64,000 nucleotides of DNA from Tenericutes bacterium HGW-Tenericutes-2. Lineage in GTDB: Bacteria; Bacillota_I; Bacilli_A; Acholeplasmatales; Acholeplasmataceae. A program made the translations under genes and the position numbers. Shown here in pieces: positions 1-7,954 of the stretch (positions are counted from its first letter, which is position 1; every line of letters starts with the position of its first letter). The notes below the pieces were generated by a model. The model made no database searches. It had not been told where the DNA came from and was given only the letters and a program-made list of their open reading frames with translations. The stretch is from NCBI GenBank assembly GCA_002839095.1, contig PGXL01000001.1:248001-312000 (forward strand), written 5' to 3'.

Positions 1-46
1 AACTTTATTATAGCATAGCTTTTCTATGGATAAAAAAAATTATAAA

Positions 47-107
47 GAAAAAACACCCCTACATCTAATGGCATCCGAGAAGGTTTTTCAAATGCAGGAG
101 TGTTTTT
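47..107 (-). terminator. Rho-independent terminator after nagB
   Basis: On the minus strand, directly after the nagB stop, a 16-bp stem (with G-U pairs) forms between 91-106 and 47-62 around a loop of about 28 nt, and a T-rich run follows. It closes the 19-kb transporter/amino-sugar operon. Confidence 0.75.
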
Positions 108-836
108 CTATTTCAATTTAGATGCAGCATTCTCATCAATAATAACTGTGCAATCTGGATGTAATTGAAGAATGGATGCTGGTAAACTTTTAGAGACCTT
201 ACCTTTAATCATTTTATGAATCACCTTGGCTTTTTCTTTGCCTGAAGCGATTAATAATATTTTTTTAGCATACATAATATTTTTGATGCCCATGGTAATT
301 GCGAACTTTGGAACTTCATCAATATTATTATTGAAGAACCTTGAGTTATCCATTCTGGTTTGTTCATCAAGTGTTACAATAAATGTTTCATTCCCAAGAG
401 GTGTTCCTGGCTCATTAAAGCCGATATGCCCGTTTGTTCCGATACCTAGTATTTGAACATCTAGTTGATTTTCACGTAGTATTTTATTATAGTCTTCAGC
501 TAAATGATCTAATCTAGTGATGTCATTGTTTGGAATATGAATATGCTCATCTTGAATATCGATATGCTTAAATAAATGCTCATGCATAAAAGAATAGTAG
601 CTTTGTGGATGGCTTCTATCAATGCCTATGTACTCATCAAGATTGTAGGAAACTACATCCTTGAAGGATATTTTATTTTTTTGGTACGCTTCAATTAAGT
701 TATTATATAACCCAATTGGAGAGGATCCAGTAGCAAGACCAATTTTAAGCTCCGGATTCTTGTTGATTTCTTTAATAACGATTGAAGCTGCTTTTTTTGA
801 TACCTCATCGTAGTCTTTGCATATAATAATTTTCAT
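108..836 (-). CDS. nagB: Glucosamine-6-phosphate deaminase NagB
   Basis: Cytoplasmic enzyme that converts glucosamine-6-phosphate to fructose-6-phosphate and ammonia, the entry of amino sugars into glycolysis. The 242-aa length is normal for the short Bacillus-type NagB. Visible signatures are ATGSSP near residue 35 (phosphate loop), LDEYIG near residue 66 (catalytic Asp region) and GIGTNGHIGFNEPG near residue 131, holding the ring-opening His and the Glu of the dyad; the Asn-for-Asp variant before GHIGFNEP is that of Gram-positive NagB. It is the last gene of the operon, 20 nt after murQ, so it receives carbon from MurNAc and GlcNAc. Its substrate needs prior deacetylation of GlcNAc-6P, and no NagA is seen in the window. 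Confidence 0.96.
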   Translation of the reverse strand: MKIIICKDYDEVSKKAASIVIKEINKNPELKIGLATGSSPIGLYNNLIEAYQKNKISFKDVVSYNLDEYIGIDRSHPQSYYSFMHEHLFKHIDIQDEHIHIPNNDITRLDHLAEDYNKILRENQLDVQILGIGTNGHIGFNEPGTPLGNETFIVTLDEQTRMDNSRFFNNNIDEVPKFAITMGIKNIMYAKKILLIASGKEKAKVIHKMIKGKVSKSLPASILQLHPDCTVIIDENAASKLK

Positions 837-856
837 GCGAACTCCATCTCTACCTT

Positions 857-1762
857 TTATCTATTCTTTTTCAAGGATTCACGGATATTTCCGTTATGTT
901 CATCTAGTAATTCTTCAATCTTCTTACGGTCTTCAACCTTTGAAATAATACCAAATATTGCGTATTTTACTGAATTATAACGATTTAGGTATTCTTCAGC
1001 TACCTCCTGAGTTACTCCAGTGACTTCCATCACGATGCGTTGTGCTCTTGAGACTAATTTGTTATTTGACATTTGGACATCAATCATTAAGTTTTCATAG
1101 ACTTTTCCTATTTTGACCATAGAAGCTGTTGTTATCATGTTAAGGATTAGCTTTTGAGCAGTTCCTGACTTCATGCGTGTTGATCCAGTGAGTGGCTCAG
1201 CGCCAGTAATCGCTTCAATTGGATATTTCGCATGCTTAGCAATTTCTGAATCAGCTGATGTGGTTATACAGCCTGTATTACATCCTAATTCATTTGCATA
1301 TTCAACACCACCAATTGCATATGGTGTTCTTCCGCTTGCTGCAATTCCAATCACAAAGTCCTTACTCGTTAAATGATGCTTCTTTAAATCATCCTTTGCT
1401 TGCTTTGGAGAATCCTCAACACCTTCAACAGAATATCTGAGTGCATAATCGCCACCAGCAATAATACCTGTGACCATATCGTTAGGAACACCAAAAGTAG
1501 GAGGACATTCGCTAGCGTCTAATACGCCAAGTCTTCCACTGGTTCCAGCACCTAGATAAAATAATCTTCCACCCTTTTTGAAGGTTTCAGTGACCATGTC
1601 AACGACGATTGCAATTTGACCAATTGCTTTTTCAACAGCAAGTGGTACAGTTTTGTCTTCGTTATTGAGTAGTCTTAATATTTCTGTCGTAGACACTAAA
1701 TCAATATTCTTTGTGTTTTCATTTCTTTTTTCTGTGCTGATTTTACTTATATCTATCATCAT
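857..1762 (-). CDS. murQ: N-acetylmuramic acid 6-phosphate etherase MurQ
   Basis: Cleaves the D-lactyl ether of MurNAc-6-phosphate, giving GlcNAc-6-phosphate and D-lactate in the cytoplasm. The SIS-fold signature YLGAGTSGRLGVLDASECPP (about residues 69-88 of this start) contains the catalytic Glu of the family, and the RYSVEGVEDS segment carries the second acidic region. About 301 aa is the usual length. An in-frame GTG lies two codons upstream, but it is part of the AGAGGTG Shine-Dalgarno; the ATG at 1762 overlaps the stop of the preceding kinase as ATGA, indicating translational coupling. Lying directly after a BadF-type kinase, it supports MurNAc phosphorylation as the preceding step. The D-lactate made here may feed the Lct-type complex at 35912-39307. 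Confidence 0.96.
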   Translation of the reverse strand: MMIDISKISTEKRNENTKNIDLVSTTEILRLLNNEDKTVPLAVEKAIGQIAIVVDMVTETFKKGGRLFYLGAGTSGRLGVLDASECPPTFGVPNDMVTGIIAGGDYALRYSVEGVEDSPKQAKDDLKKHHLTSKDFVIGIAASGRTPYAIGGVEYANELGCNTGCITTSADSEIAKHAKYPIEAITGAEPLTGSTRMKSGTAQKLILNMITTASMVKIGKVYENLMIDVQMSNNKLVSRAQRIVMEVTGVTQEVAEEYLNRYNSVKYAIFGIISKVEDRKKIEELLDEHNGNIRESLKKNR

Positions 1763-2676
1763 TGACACCTCTTAGAAAGTTTTAGAAACCCCAAATAATA
1801 TGCTCCAATCACAGGTTCAATCGGATGAATATCTAATTCAAAATCTTTCAAACTTATTTTTAGTTCTTCTATTAATGTATCTTTCACATACGGAGCGTTT
1901 AATAAAAAACCGCCACGTAGTGCTATAACTACCTTTTCTTTCTTATTGGATAGATTATATGCATTCAGTGTTTGTTTCGCTAAATATCTACCCTCTTGCT
2001 TGAGTAATGAGATTGCGTCTAGATTATGATTGAGTGCGCATTGTGCAATAAATTTAGCTAATCTTGCAATATCACTCTTGTTGTTGTTATAAACAAAGTT
2101 CTTAATATCTAGGTAATCGAGTGCTTCTATCTCTTTTAAGATAAGCTTAGATAGCTCACTCATTTCTTGATTACTTTCTTTTTCTTCGATTATTTTCTTT
2201 AATGCTGTGATTGCTAAGTGATAAGCGGATCCTTCGTCACCTAAAAGGTGTCCAAAGCCTCCAACCATACTCGCTTGATCTCCATCACTAACCATTAAGA
2301 CACTACCTGTACCACCAATTACCATAATGACGTTAACATTTTTATTTTGCTTAACTGAGTAAAGTGCGATAATCGCGTCTGAATCTAAATCAACTAGTGC
2401 ATTAAACTTTTTTTCAAGTGATTTAACAAATTGTGTACTCTTTTTTATCTTTGAATATCCAGCAATTCCCATTTGAATAAAAAGTTCTCGATCATTTTCT
2501 AAATCTTTTTCAAGTGCTTCAATTGTTTTTTCAACATTAGCCTTTGCTATATCTTCATCAATGGAGAAATTTGAAAACCCAAATTCAACCCTTTTGAGTT
2601 CACGTCCATCGATATCGAATAGAACCCCTAAAGTTTTGGTTCCTCCTCCATCAATGCCAATGATATATTTACTCAT
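1759..2676 (-). CDS. murK: MurNAc/GlcNAc kinase (BadF/BadG family), MurK-like
   Basis: ASKHA-fold sugar kinase of 305 aa in the BadF/BadG/BcrA/BcrD family, the family of the Clostridium MurK that phosphorylates MurNAc and GlcNAc at O6. The N-terminal phosphate-1 loop IGIDGGGTKT (residues 6-15), the MVIGGTGSVLM adenosine-site region and a GGFGHLLGDEGSA motif (mid-protein) are typical. There is no signal peptide, so it acts on imported free sugars. It overlaps nagZ upstream by 8 nt and murQ downstream by 4 nt, so it probably makes MurNAc-6P for MurQ and GlcNAc-6P from NagZ products. A second paralogue is encoded at 32610-33590. The exact sugar specificity cannot be read from sequence; GlcNAc-only activity is the alternative. 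Confidence 0.82.
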   Translation of the reverse strand: MSKYIIGIDGGGTKTLGVLFDIDGRELKRVEFGFSNFSIDEDIAKANVEKTIEALEKDLENDRELFIQMGIAGYSKIKKSTQFVKSLEKKFNALVDLDSDAIIALYSVKQNKNVNVIMVIGGTGSVLMVSDGDQASMVGGFGHLLGDEGSAYHLAITALKKIIEEKESNQEMSELSKLILKEIEALDYLDIKNFVYNNNKSDIARLAKFIAQCALNHNLDAISLLKQEGRYLAKQTLNAYNLSNKKEKVVIALRGGFLLNAPYVKDTLIEELKISLKDFELDIHPIEPVIGAYYLGFLKLSKRCQ

Positions 2677-4240
2677 AGGCTATTGGTATAATACCAGACG
2701 GTATTAACTCTTTCTTTAAATATTCGAGTAAGACTCTTAATGAGTTTGGTGTGTATTCGTAAAGACATACATAGTTTTCTACATTTTTTGCATAGTGTAG
2801 GTCGTATGGGTTGCGCATCGATATCACATGCAATTCGATATTTAATTCTGTTAGTCTATTCGTTAGTTCTATTTGTTCCTGGAAGATATTTGCATTATAT
2901 GTACATAAAATGACTTGTTGGTGCTTCTTAGCTTCCTTAATAATGCTTTCTATTTCTTCCTTCGTTGGTTGAATTGGAAGTGTCATCGTTTCTAATGAAG
3001 GAAGTTCTTGCTTAATCTTTTTGATGATACTATGCTCTCCATCTGATTCATCAGCAATCGATGTAGCTATGGGTAGCGCTCCAATAAATAATGCCTTATC
3101 CTTTAATTCAAGAGGTTTACCCTTTACAAGTGTTAATGCTTTTCTAACCACCTGATAAGAGAAATCCTTTGTCTTTTCATTTTCAACGATATCCTTTACC
3201 GATGGATAGGATTTGTTTAAATCGATGTCTTTCAGATTTTCCTTAAACTTCAACACTCTAGCAACACGCTCGTTAATTGTATCTATTGATACTCTGTTTG
3301 CTAGCACAGCTTCTTTAACATACTGGGTAGCCTTTATCTGAAGCTCTTCAGAGTGACAGATACAAACCATATTTGCTCCAGCTTCAATAGCCATTAAGGA
3401 TGCCTTAACGGTTGTATAGTTATCCTGAATCGCCTTCATCTGCATACCGTCTGTAACAATCAATCCCTCAAAGCCCAATTCACCTCTTAAGAAATCGGTC
3501 ATGCATTTCTTTGATAGGGTTGTTGGTAATCCGTATTCTGTTAAAGCAGGGAAATCGATATGCGAGCTCATGATCGCTTGTATGCCATTTTGAATTGCTT
3601 TTCTAAATGGTACAAGCTCAACTTCATTCAATCTATCCATGCCATAGCTTACTCTTGGTAATGCTAGGTGAGAGTCGATGGTTGTATCTCCGTGACCTGG
3701 AAAATGCTTAGCGGTCGCGATTACATTTTCTTGCAGACCTTCCATAAATGCGGTTCCATATTCAGCTACCATATTGGGTTGATCTGAAAAGCTTCTTACA
3801 CCAATCACTGGATTTTTAGGGTTGTTATTCACATCAAGCACTGGAGCGTAATTCATATTGACTCCAAGATTGATTAATTCAAGTCCCATATACTTTCCAC
3901 TTAAGTATGCGTTATGCACATCGTTTGTTGCAGCGATTGTCATCGCTCCAGGAAAGAATGTTGCTCCATTGGTAATTCTTGAAACCATTCCACCCTCTTG
4001 GTCAATACTGATTAGTAGTGGAACTCCTATTTCCTTAAAAGCTAATTTTTGTAAGCTTTGGTTTAATTGAAACAATTGTTCTGGAGTCTTAACGTTTCTT
4101 GCGAATAAAATAACATTCCCGACCTTATAATCTTTAATCAGTTTTAATGCATGATCATTAATATCAGTAGCATCAAAGCCAAACATAAAGAGTTGTCCTA
4201 TTTTTTCTTCAAGACTGAGTTTATGGATATCATACTTCAT
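2669..4240 (-). CDS. nagZ: Beta-N-acetylglucosaminidase NagZ (GH3), cytoplasmic
   Basis: GH3 enzyme releasing non-reducing GlcNAc from GlcNAc-MurNAc (or anhydroMurNAc) units. The NagZ signature KHFPGHGDTTIDSH spans residues 178-191, with the Asp189/His191 acid-base dyad; the nucleophile is Asp264 in VTDGMQM. A C-terminal alpha/beta domain (about residues 370-523) makes it the two-domain Bacillus-like form. Unlike B. subtilis NagZ it has no signal peptide or lipobox, so it should work in the cytoplasm on imported oligosaccharides. It overlaps the namZ stop by 11 nt and the kinase start by 8 nt. With NamZ it can strip alternating GlcNAc and MurNAc from the chain end. Confidence 0.94.
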   Translation of the reverse strand: MKYDIHKLSLEEKIGQLFMFGFDATDINDHALKLIKDYKVGNVILFARNVKTPEQLFQLNQSLQKLAFKEIGVPLLISIDQEGGMVSRITNGATFFPGAMTIAATNDVHNAYLSGKYMGLELINLGVNMNYAPVLDVNNNPKNPVIGVRSFSDQPNMVAEYGTAFMEGLQENVIATAKHFPGHGDTTIDSHLALPRVSYGMDRLNEVELVPFRKAIQNGIQAIMSSHIDFPALTEYGLPTTLSKKCMTDFLRGELGFEGLIVTDGMQMKAIQDNYTTVKASLMAIEAGANMVCICHSEELQIKATQYVKEAVLANRVSIDTINERVARVLKFKENLKDIDLNKSYPSVKDIVENEKTKDFSYQVVRKALTLVKGKPLELKDKALFIGALPIATSIADESDGEHSIIKKIKQELPSLETMTLPIQPTKEEIESIIKEAKKHQQVILCTYNANIFQEQIELTNRLTELNIELHVISMRNPYDLHYAKNVENYVCLYEYTPNSLRVLLEYLKKELIPSGIIPIAYE

Positions 4241-5372
4241 ATAGGTGGTACCTCTCTTTCTTTGCTTTAAATGCTAAAGCATCACTTTCTAATTTGTGCA
4301 ATAATTCATCTAATGTATATCGCTTAGACTTTAGATCATCATTTCCAGATAACAAATCAATCATTTGTTTTCCCCCAGGACGATATGGGTCTAAGATTTT
4401 AAAATCTTCAAATAAATCTCTAATCAAATAAATCAGTGTATATCCTGTAGAAACAGGCTTATATAAATCTTTATTTGTGACAAAGAGTTCAACGCCTTGG
4501 CATAAAGTATCCTTATGCTTTGAAAACATTGGTGTGAAATAAGTTTTTCTAAACATCACGCCTGGAAGGTTTCTTTTCTTTAACTCTGTAATGAGTAGAT
4601 CTGCATCCATCCATGGTGCACCAAAGGTTTGAAATGGCTTAGCTGTACCTCTTCCTTCAGAGACATTCGTTCCTTCAAAATAACAGGTTGTTAAATAAGG
4701 CAGTAATGAATCTGTGGTTGGAATGTTTGGAGATGGTAATACCCAGTAACGATCTATATCATTATAGTGGCTTCCTCTTTTCCAATCACTCATTTGTATT
4801 ACATGAAGCTTACAGTCAATTTCAAATTCTTTATTATACATCAAGGATAGCTCACCTAGAGTAAGTCCATAGCGCTGTGTAATTGGATAATATCCAACAA
4901 ATGAGCGATACTCAGTATCTAGGATATTTCCTTCGACTTCAATTCCACCGACTGGGTTTGGTCTATCAAAGACAACAAACTCTTTATCGTTTTCCTTACA
5001 GGCCATCATTGCATATGCCATGGTGTAAATATAGGTATAATAGCGTGCTCCAACATCCTGGATATCAAAGCATAAAACGTCGATTGTATCCATCATTTCT
5101 TTCGTAGGCTTTCTTGTTTCTCCGTATAAAGAGAATACTGTGCAGCCAGTTTTTTCGTCAACATATGTATCCAGATGTACACCTGCTTGCAGGTCACCTC
5201 TGACACCGTGCTCTGGTGAAAAGAGAGAAACTAAATTGGTTTGCTCTGATAGTACATCAATCGTTGACTTAAAGTCTTTTGTTACACCTGTAGGATTTGT
5301 AATTAGTCCTACACGCTTGTTTTTAAATAGCTCTAAATGCTTTTCAAGATTCTCTATACCAAATTTAAACAT
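4230..5372 (-). CDS. namZ: Exo-beta-N-acetylmuramidase NamZ (DUF1343 family)
   Basis: About 380 aa and full length for the DUF1343 family, whose B. subtilis member (YbbC/NamZ) releases MurNAc from the non-reducing end of peptide-free peptidoglycan chains. Family features are the N-terminal GLITNPTGVT near residue 25, SLFSPEHGVRGDLQAG near residue 52, CFDIQDVGARYYTYI near residue 105 and SEGRGTAKPF near residue 239. No signal peptide is present, in contrast to the secreted Bacillus enzyme. The start at 5372 (ATG) overlaps the stop of the YesL-like gene; an in-frame GTG at 5381 with AAGGGG upstream is a possible alternative. The pairing with nagZ and murQ mirrors the Bacillus MurNAc operon. Confidence 0.9.
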   Translation of the reverse strand: MFKFGIENLEKHLELFKNKRVGLITNPTGVTKDFKSTIDVLSEQTNLVSLFSPEHGVRGDLQAGVHLDTYVDEKTGCTVFSLYGETRKPTKEMMDTIDVLCFDIQDVGARYYTYIYTMAYAMMACKENDKEFVVFDRPNPVGGIEVEGNILDTEYRSFVGYYPITQRYGLTLGELSLMYNKEFEIDCKLHVIQMSDWKRGSHYNDIDRYWVLPSPNIPTTDSLLPYLTTCYFEGTNVSEGRGTAKPFQTFGAPWMDADLLITELKKRNLPGVMFRKTYFTPMFSKHKDTLCQGVELFVTNKDLYKPVSTGYTLIYLIRDLFEDFKILDPYRPGGKQMIDLLSGNDDLKSKRYTLDELLHKLESDALAFKAKKERYHLYEV

Positions 5373-6006
5373 TCTTCTCACCCAACCCCTTCAAATATAT
5401 AACTGCCTGTTTCGTGATTAACACATTCAAAAGAATAGATAAGGAAATACCTGAGAATACAAATAGAACTGCTGTAAATGGCGAAAGTAACATAAAGAAT
5501 GGTAATACGGTTGTAAGTATTAGAAGGATAGTCTTTAGGAAATACTTTCCAGCTAAGTAAAAGGATAGCTTATAGATAACCTTATATTTAGCCTTTGGAT
5601 AAACACTAACAACTGTAAATGAATATAGGTTAACAACAAAGGCTGTAAGTAGTAAAACAATCGATATATAATATCCAACCAAATAGAAAATATCATTATT
5701 GCTATTTAGGTAATTTAGATAGTAGGTAACATTGTAATAACCGATGATAAGTACTAATAAAAATACCGAGCTTAAAACAATTTTTTTCCATAAATCCTTT
5801 TTAAAATATCCGAAGTAGCCACTAAATAGGTTGACTTCATCTTTATTTGTATAATCACTAAAAAGATTATATGCTGCAGATAGTGCAGGATATATCGTAA
5901 TCATAGGAATCAAGAGCACGATGGTGATGATGTTAATCATAACGATCCGAATAATCCAATCGGCAATTGTATTTAGTTTTTGCATTAACATTCTTTCAAC
6001 CTTCAA
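5365..6006 (-). CDS. YesL-like (DUF624) membrane protein
   Basis: A 213-aa membrane protein with about five predicted helices. The N-terminal pattern (a leading LNTIADWI segment, then hydrophobic stretches around LIPMITIYPALSAAYNLF) is that of YesL/DUF624 proteins, commonly encoded beside sugar-ABC transporters in Bacillota. Function is unknown; proximity suggests a role in assembling or regulating the permeases encoded just upstream. The annotated start is TTG at 6006 after GAGGGTG; an ATG at 5991 with AAGG upstream is equally plausible. Confidence 0.75.
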   Translation of the reverse strand: MKVERMLMQKLNTIADWIIRIVMINIITIVLLIPMITIYPALSAAYNLFSDYTNKDEVNLFSGYFGYFKKDLWKKIVLSSVFLLVLIIGYYNVTYYLNYLNSNNDIFYLVGYYISIVLLLTAFVVNLYSFTVVSVYPKAKYKVIYKLSFYLAGKYFLKTILLILTTVLPFFMLLSPFTAVLFVFSGISLSILLNVLITKQAVIYLKGLGEKNV

Positions 6007-6017
6007 GCTTGCACCCT

Positions 6018-7016
6018 CTATCCAACAATACCGGTTCTTTCAATTGATTCAACAAATGATTTCTGTACAAATAAATACATAATTAATAATGGTAGCATCA
6101 TCAATAATGCACTAACATTAGAGATTAACGCTAGGAATACTGGGTTTGCCCAAACATCCTGTCCGATTAGGTTTAATGCTCCTGTGTAGAACAAGGATGC
6201 ATACATACCCTCTGCTGCATTTAGTAATCTCATGGTTAATAATGGGAAGGCTGCTGTACTCACTTCAAAAATCTTTACATAGTAAGCATCATTCCATTGC
6301 CATACAAACGCGAATAATCCAACCGTAACAATCGCTCCTCTTGCATTTGGAAGCATAATGCTCCAAAATGTGCGGAATACGCTTGCTCCGTCAACAATCG
6401 CTGATTCTTCTAGCTCCTTAGGAAGTCCTCTAAAGAAGCTTCTAAAGATATAGATAAATATACCTGAGCGAATACCCATACCAAGTCCACTCATTAAATA
6501 AATGGATCCTTCCTTGCCTAATAAGCCAAGCTCTCTAAAATAGAAATACTGAGCAAGAGATAAGGCTTGAGGTGGTACGATAATCGTTAGAATAACTAAA
6601 ATGAATAAAACATTACTTCCCTTAAATTTTAGTCTTGAAAACGCATATCCTGCTAATGCAGTGGAGGCGATTTGAAGAACCATGGAGATAAAACTTAGCT
6701 TAATCGTATTGAATAAGGCATTCTTATAATCAAGTACTAGTGCAGCAATCTTAATGTTCATTAAAGACCAGGTTTCAGGAATCCATACAACCGCTGGGTT
6801 ATTGACATCCTGAGGTGCACGTAGTGCTTGTAAGATTTGTTGAATCGTTGGAAATAGAATAACGAAGCATAAACCAGCTAGTAAAATCGTTCTAACAGTA
6901 GCCATTGCATATGCTTGAATCTTTCTATTTCTTCTCATGTTGACTCTAGGATCACTAAAGAAATGAGTAATCTTAGCAAATTCAGACTTAAAATAGTTTA
7001 AAATCTTAGTTTTCAT
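6018..7016 (-). CDS. Sugar ABC transporter permease, MalG/LacG type
   Basis: Inner-membrane permease of the CUT1 carbohydrate family, 332 aa with six predicted helices. The EAA loop reads ELEESAIVDGASVFRTFWSI near two thirds of the protein, where the shared ATPase docks. The reading frame is open to 7058, but the ATG at 7016 is preceded by GGAG at good spacing and overlaps the upstream permease stop by 11 nt, so it is the likely start. It pairs with the permease at 7006-7953. No cognate ATPase is encoded here, so a housekeeping MsmX-like ATPase is implied. Confidence 0.92.
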   Translation of the reverse strand: MKTKILNYFKSEFAKITHFFSDPRVNMRRNRKIQAYAMATVRTILLAGLCFVILFPTIQQILQALRAPQDVNNPAVVWIPETWSLMNIKIAALVLDYKNALFNTIKLSFISMVLQIASTALAGYAFSRLKFKGSNVLFILVILTIIVPPQALSLAQYFYFRELGLLGKEGSIYLMSGLGMGIRSGIFIYIFRSFFRGLPKELEESAIVDGASVFRTFWSIMLPNARGAIVTVGLFAFVWQWNDAYYVKIFEVSTAAFPLLTMRLLNAAEGMYASLFYTGALNLIGQDVWANPVFLALISNVSALLMMLPLLIMYLFVQKSFVESIERTGIVG

Positions 7017-7953
7017 AGTGGGATTCTCCAATCTTGAAGATTTTGGCGATACCACCAATGATTAATAACAAGACAACAATAGTTGCTACATAAATCCAAG
7101 CCATAGCTGAGGATAATCCCCAACGCTGTACATTTAATTCATCACTAATAATTCTTGAAACTGGAGATGTTAAGAATGTATCAACCAATGCGAATACAGT
7201 GACTGTAATAATATGAGGTGTTACATTAGGTAATGTAATTAACCAAAACATTTCATATGCTGTAGCTCCTTCAATCTTAGCTGCTTCATATAAGTGCTTA
7301 GGAATCGATTGTATACTTGCTAAGAATAGTAGGATTGGTACACCAGCTAATGCTAAAATGTCATAAATACGATCAATAAGTCCTGTAATAAAGGAAATTA
7401 GGAATGGGGCTAGCCCGGTTTGTAATAGATAGAACTCTAAATCAAAGATCGTTCCAATACCCTGTTGTTCTAATATACGATTAATCGCATCTCCACTGCC
7501 TAGTGCAGTAGCTACTGCTGCAGAGTTTAAAATAACTGGAACGAAGAAAATTGCTCTAACAATCGCACGACCCTTAAACTTCATATTGAGCATGACTGCG
7601 ATAAATAAACTAAATATCAAGAGTACTGGTAGATTAATAGCTACATCAAATGTTGTTGTTAGAAGCTCTACCTTAAAGCTTGATGTTGAAGTTACGTGAT
7701 TATTCATTGCAAAAAAGTAATTGTCAAACCCGATAAATTCCTCTAAAATTTGCCCAGATTGTGGTGTTAGTTTATAGAAGCTATATCTAAATGAGCGAAT
7801 CATAGGAATTAAGAATAGTAATGAAAGACCAATTAACCATGGAAGTAAGAAAACGATACTCATAATCAGCTTTTCAGACTTATAGGTCATCATTCTCTTC
7901 TTTTTTTCTGGGGTTATTTCTTCTGGATTCGTTAATACTTTATTTTCGTCCAT
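7006..7953 (-). CDS. Sugar ABC transporter permease, MalF/LacF type
   Basis: CUT1 permease of 315 aa. After a charged cytoplasmic N-terminus comes PWLIGLSLLFLIPMIRSF (first helix), then a periplasm-facing loop with FIGFDNYFF and the EAA-type loop LYEAAKIEGATAYEMFWLITLP. It lies 2 nt after the DUF5696 gene and carries a strong GGAGGGGG ribosome-binding site, suggesting high translation. Together with the downstream MalG-type permease it forms the second of two permease pairs in this operon; which receptor serves which pair is not decidable from sequence. Confidence 0.92.
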   Translation of the reverse strand: MDENKVLTNPEEITPEKKKRMMTYKSEKLIMSIVFLLPWLIGLSLLFLIPMIRSFRYSFYKLTPQSGQILEEFIGFDNYFFAMNNHVTSTSSFKVELLTTTFDVAINLPVLLIFSLFIAVMLNMKFKGRAIVRAIFFVPVILNSAAVATALGSGDAINRILEQQGIGTIFDLEFYLLQTGLAPFLISFITGLIDRIYDILALAGVPILLFLASIQSIPKHLYEAAKIEGATAYEMFWLITLPNVTPHIITVTVFALVDTFLTSPVSRIISDELNVQRWGLSSAMAWIYVATIVVLLLIIGGIAKIFKIGESHYEN

Positions 7954-7954
7954 A

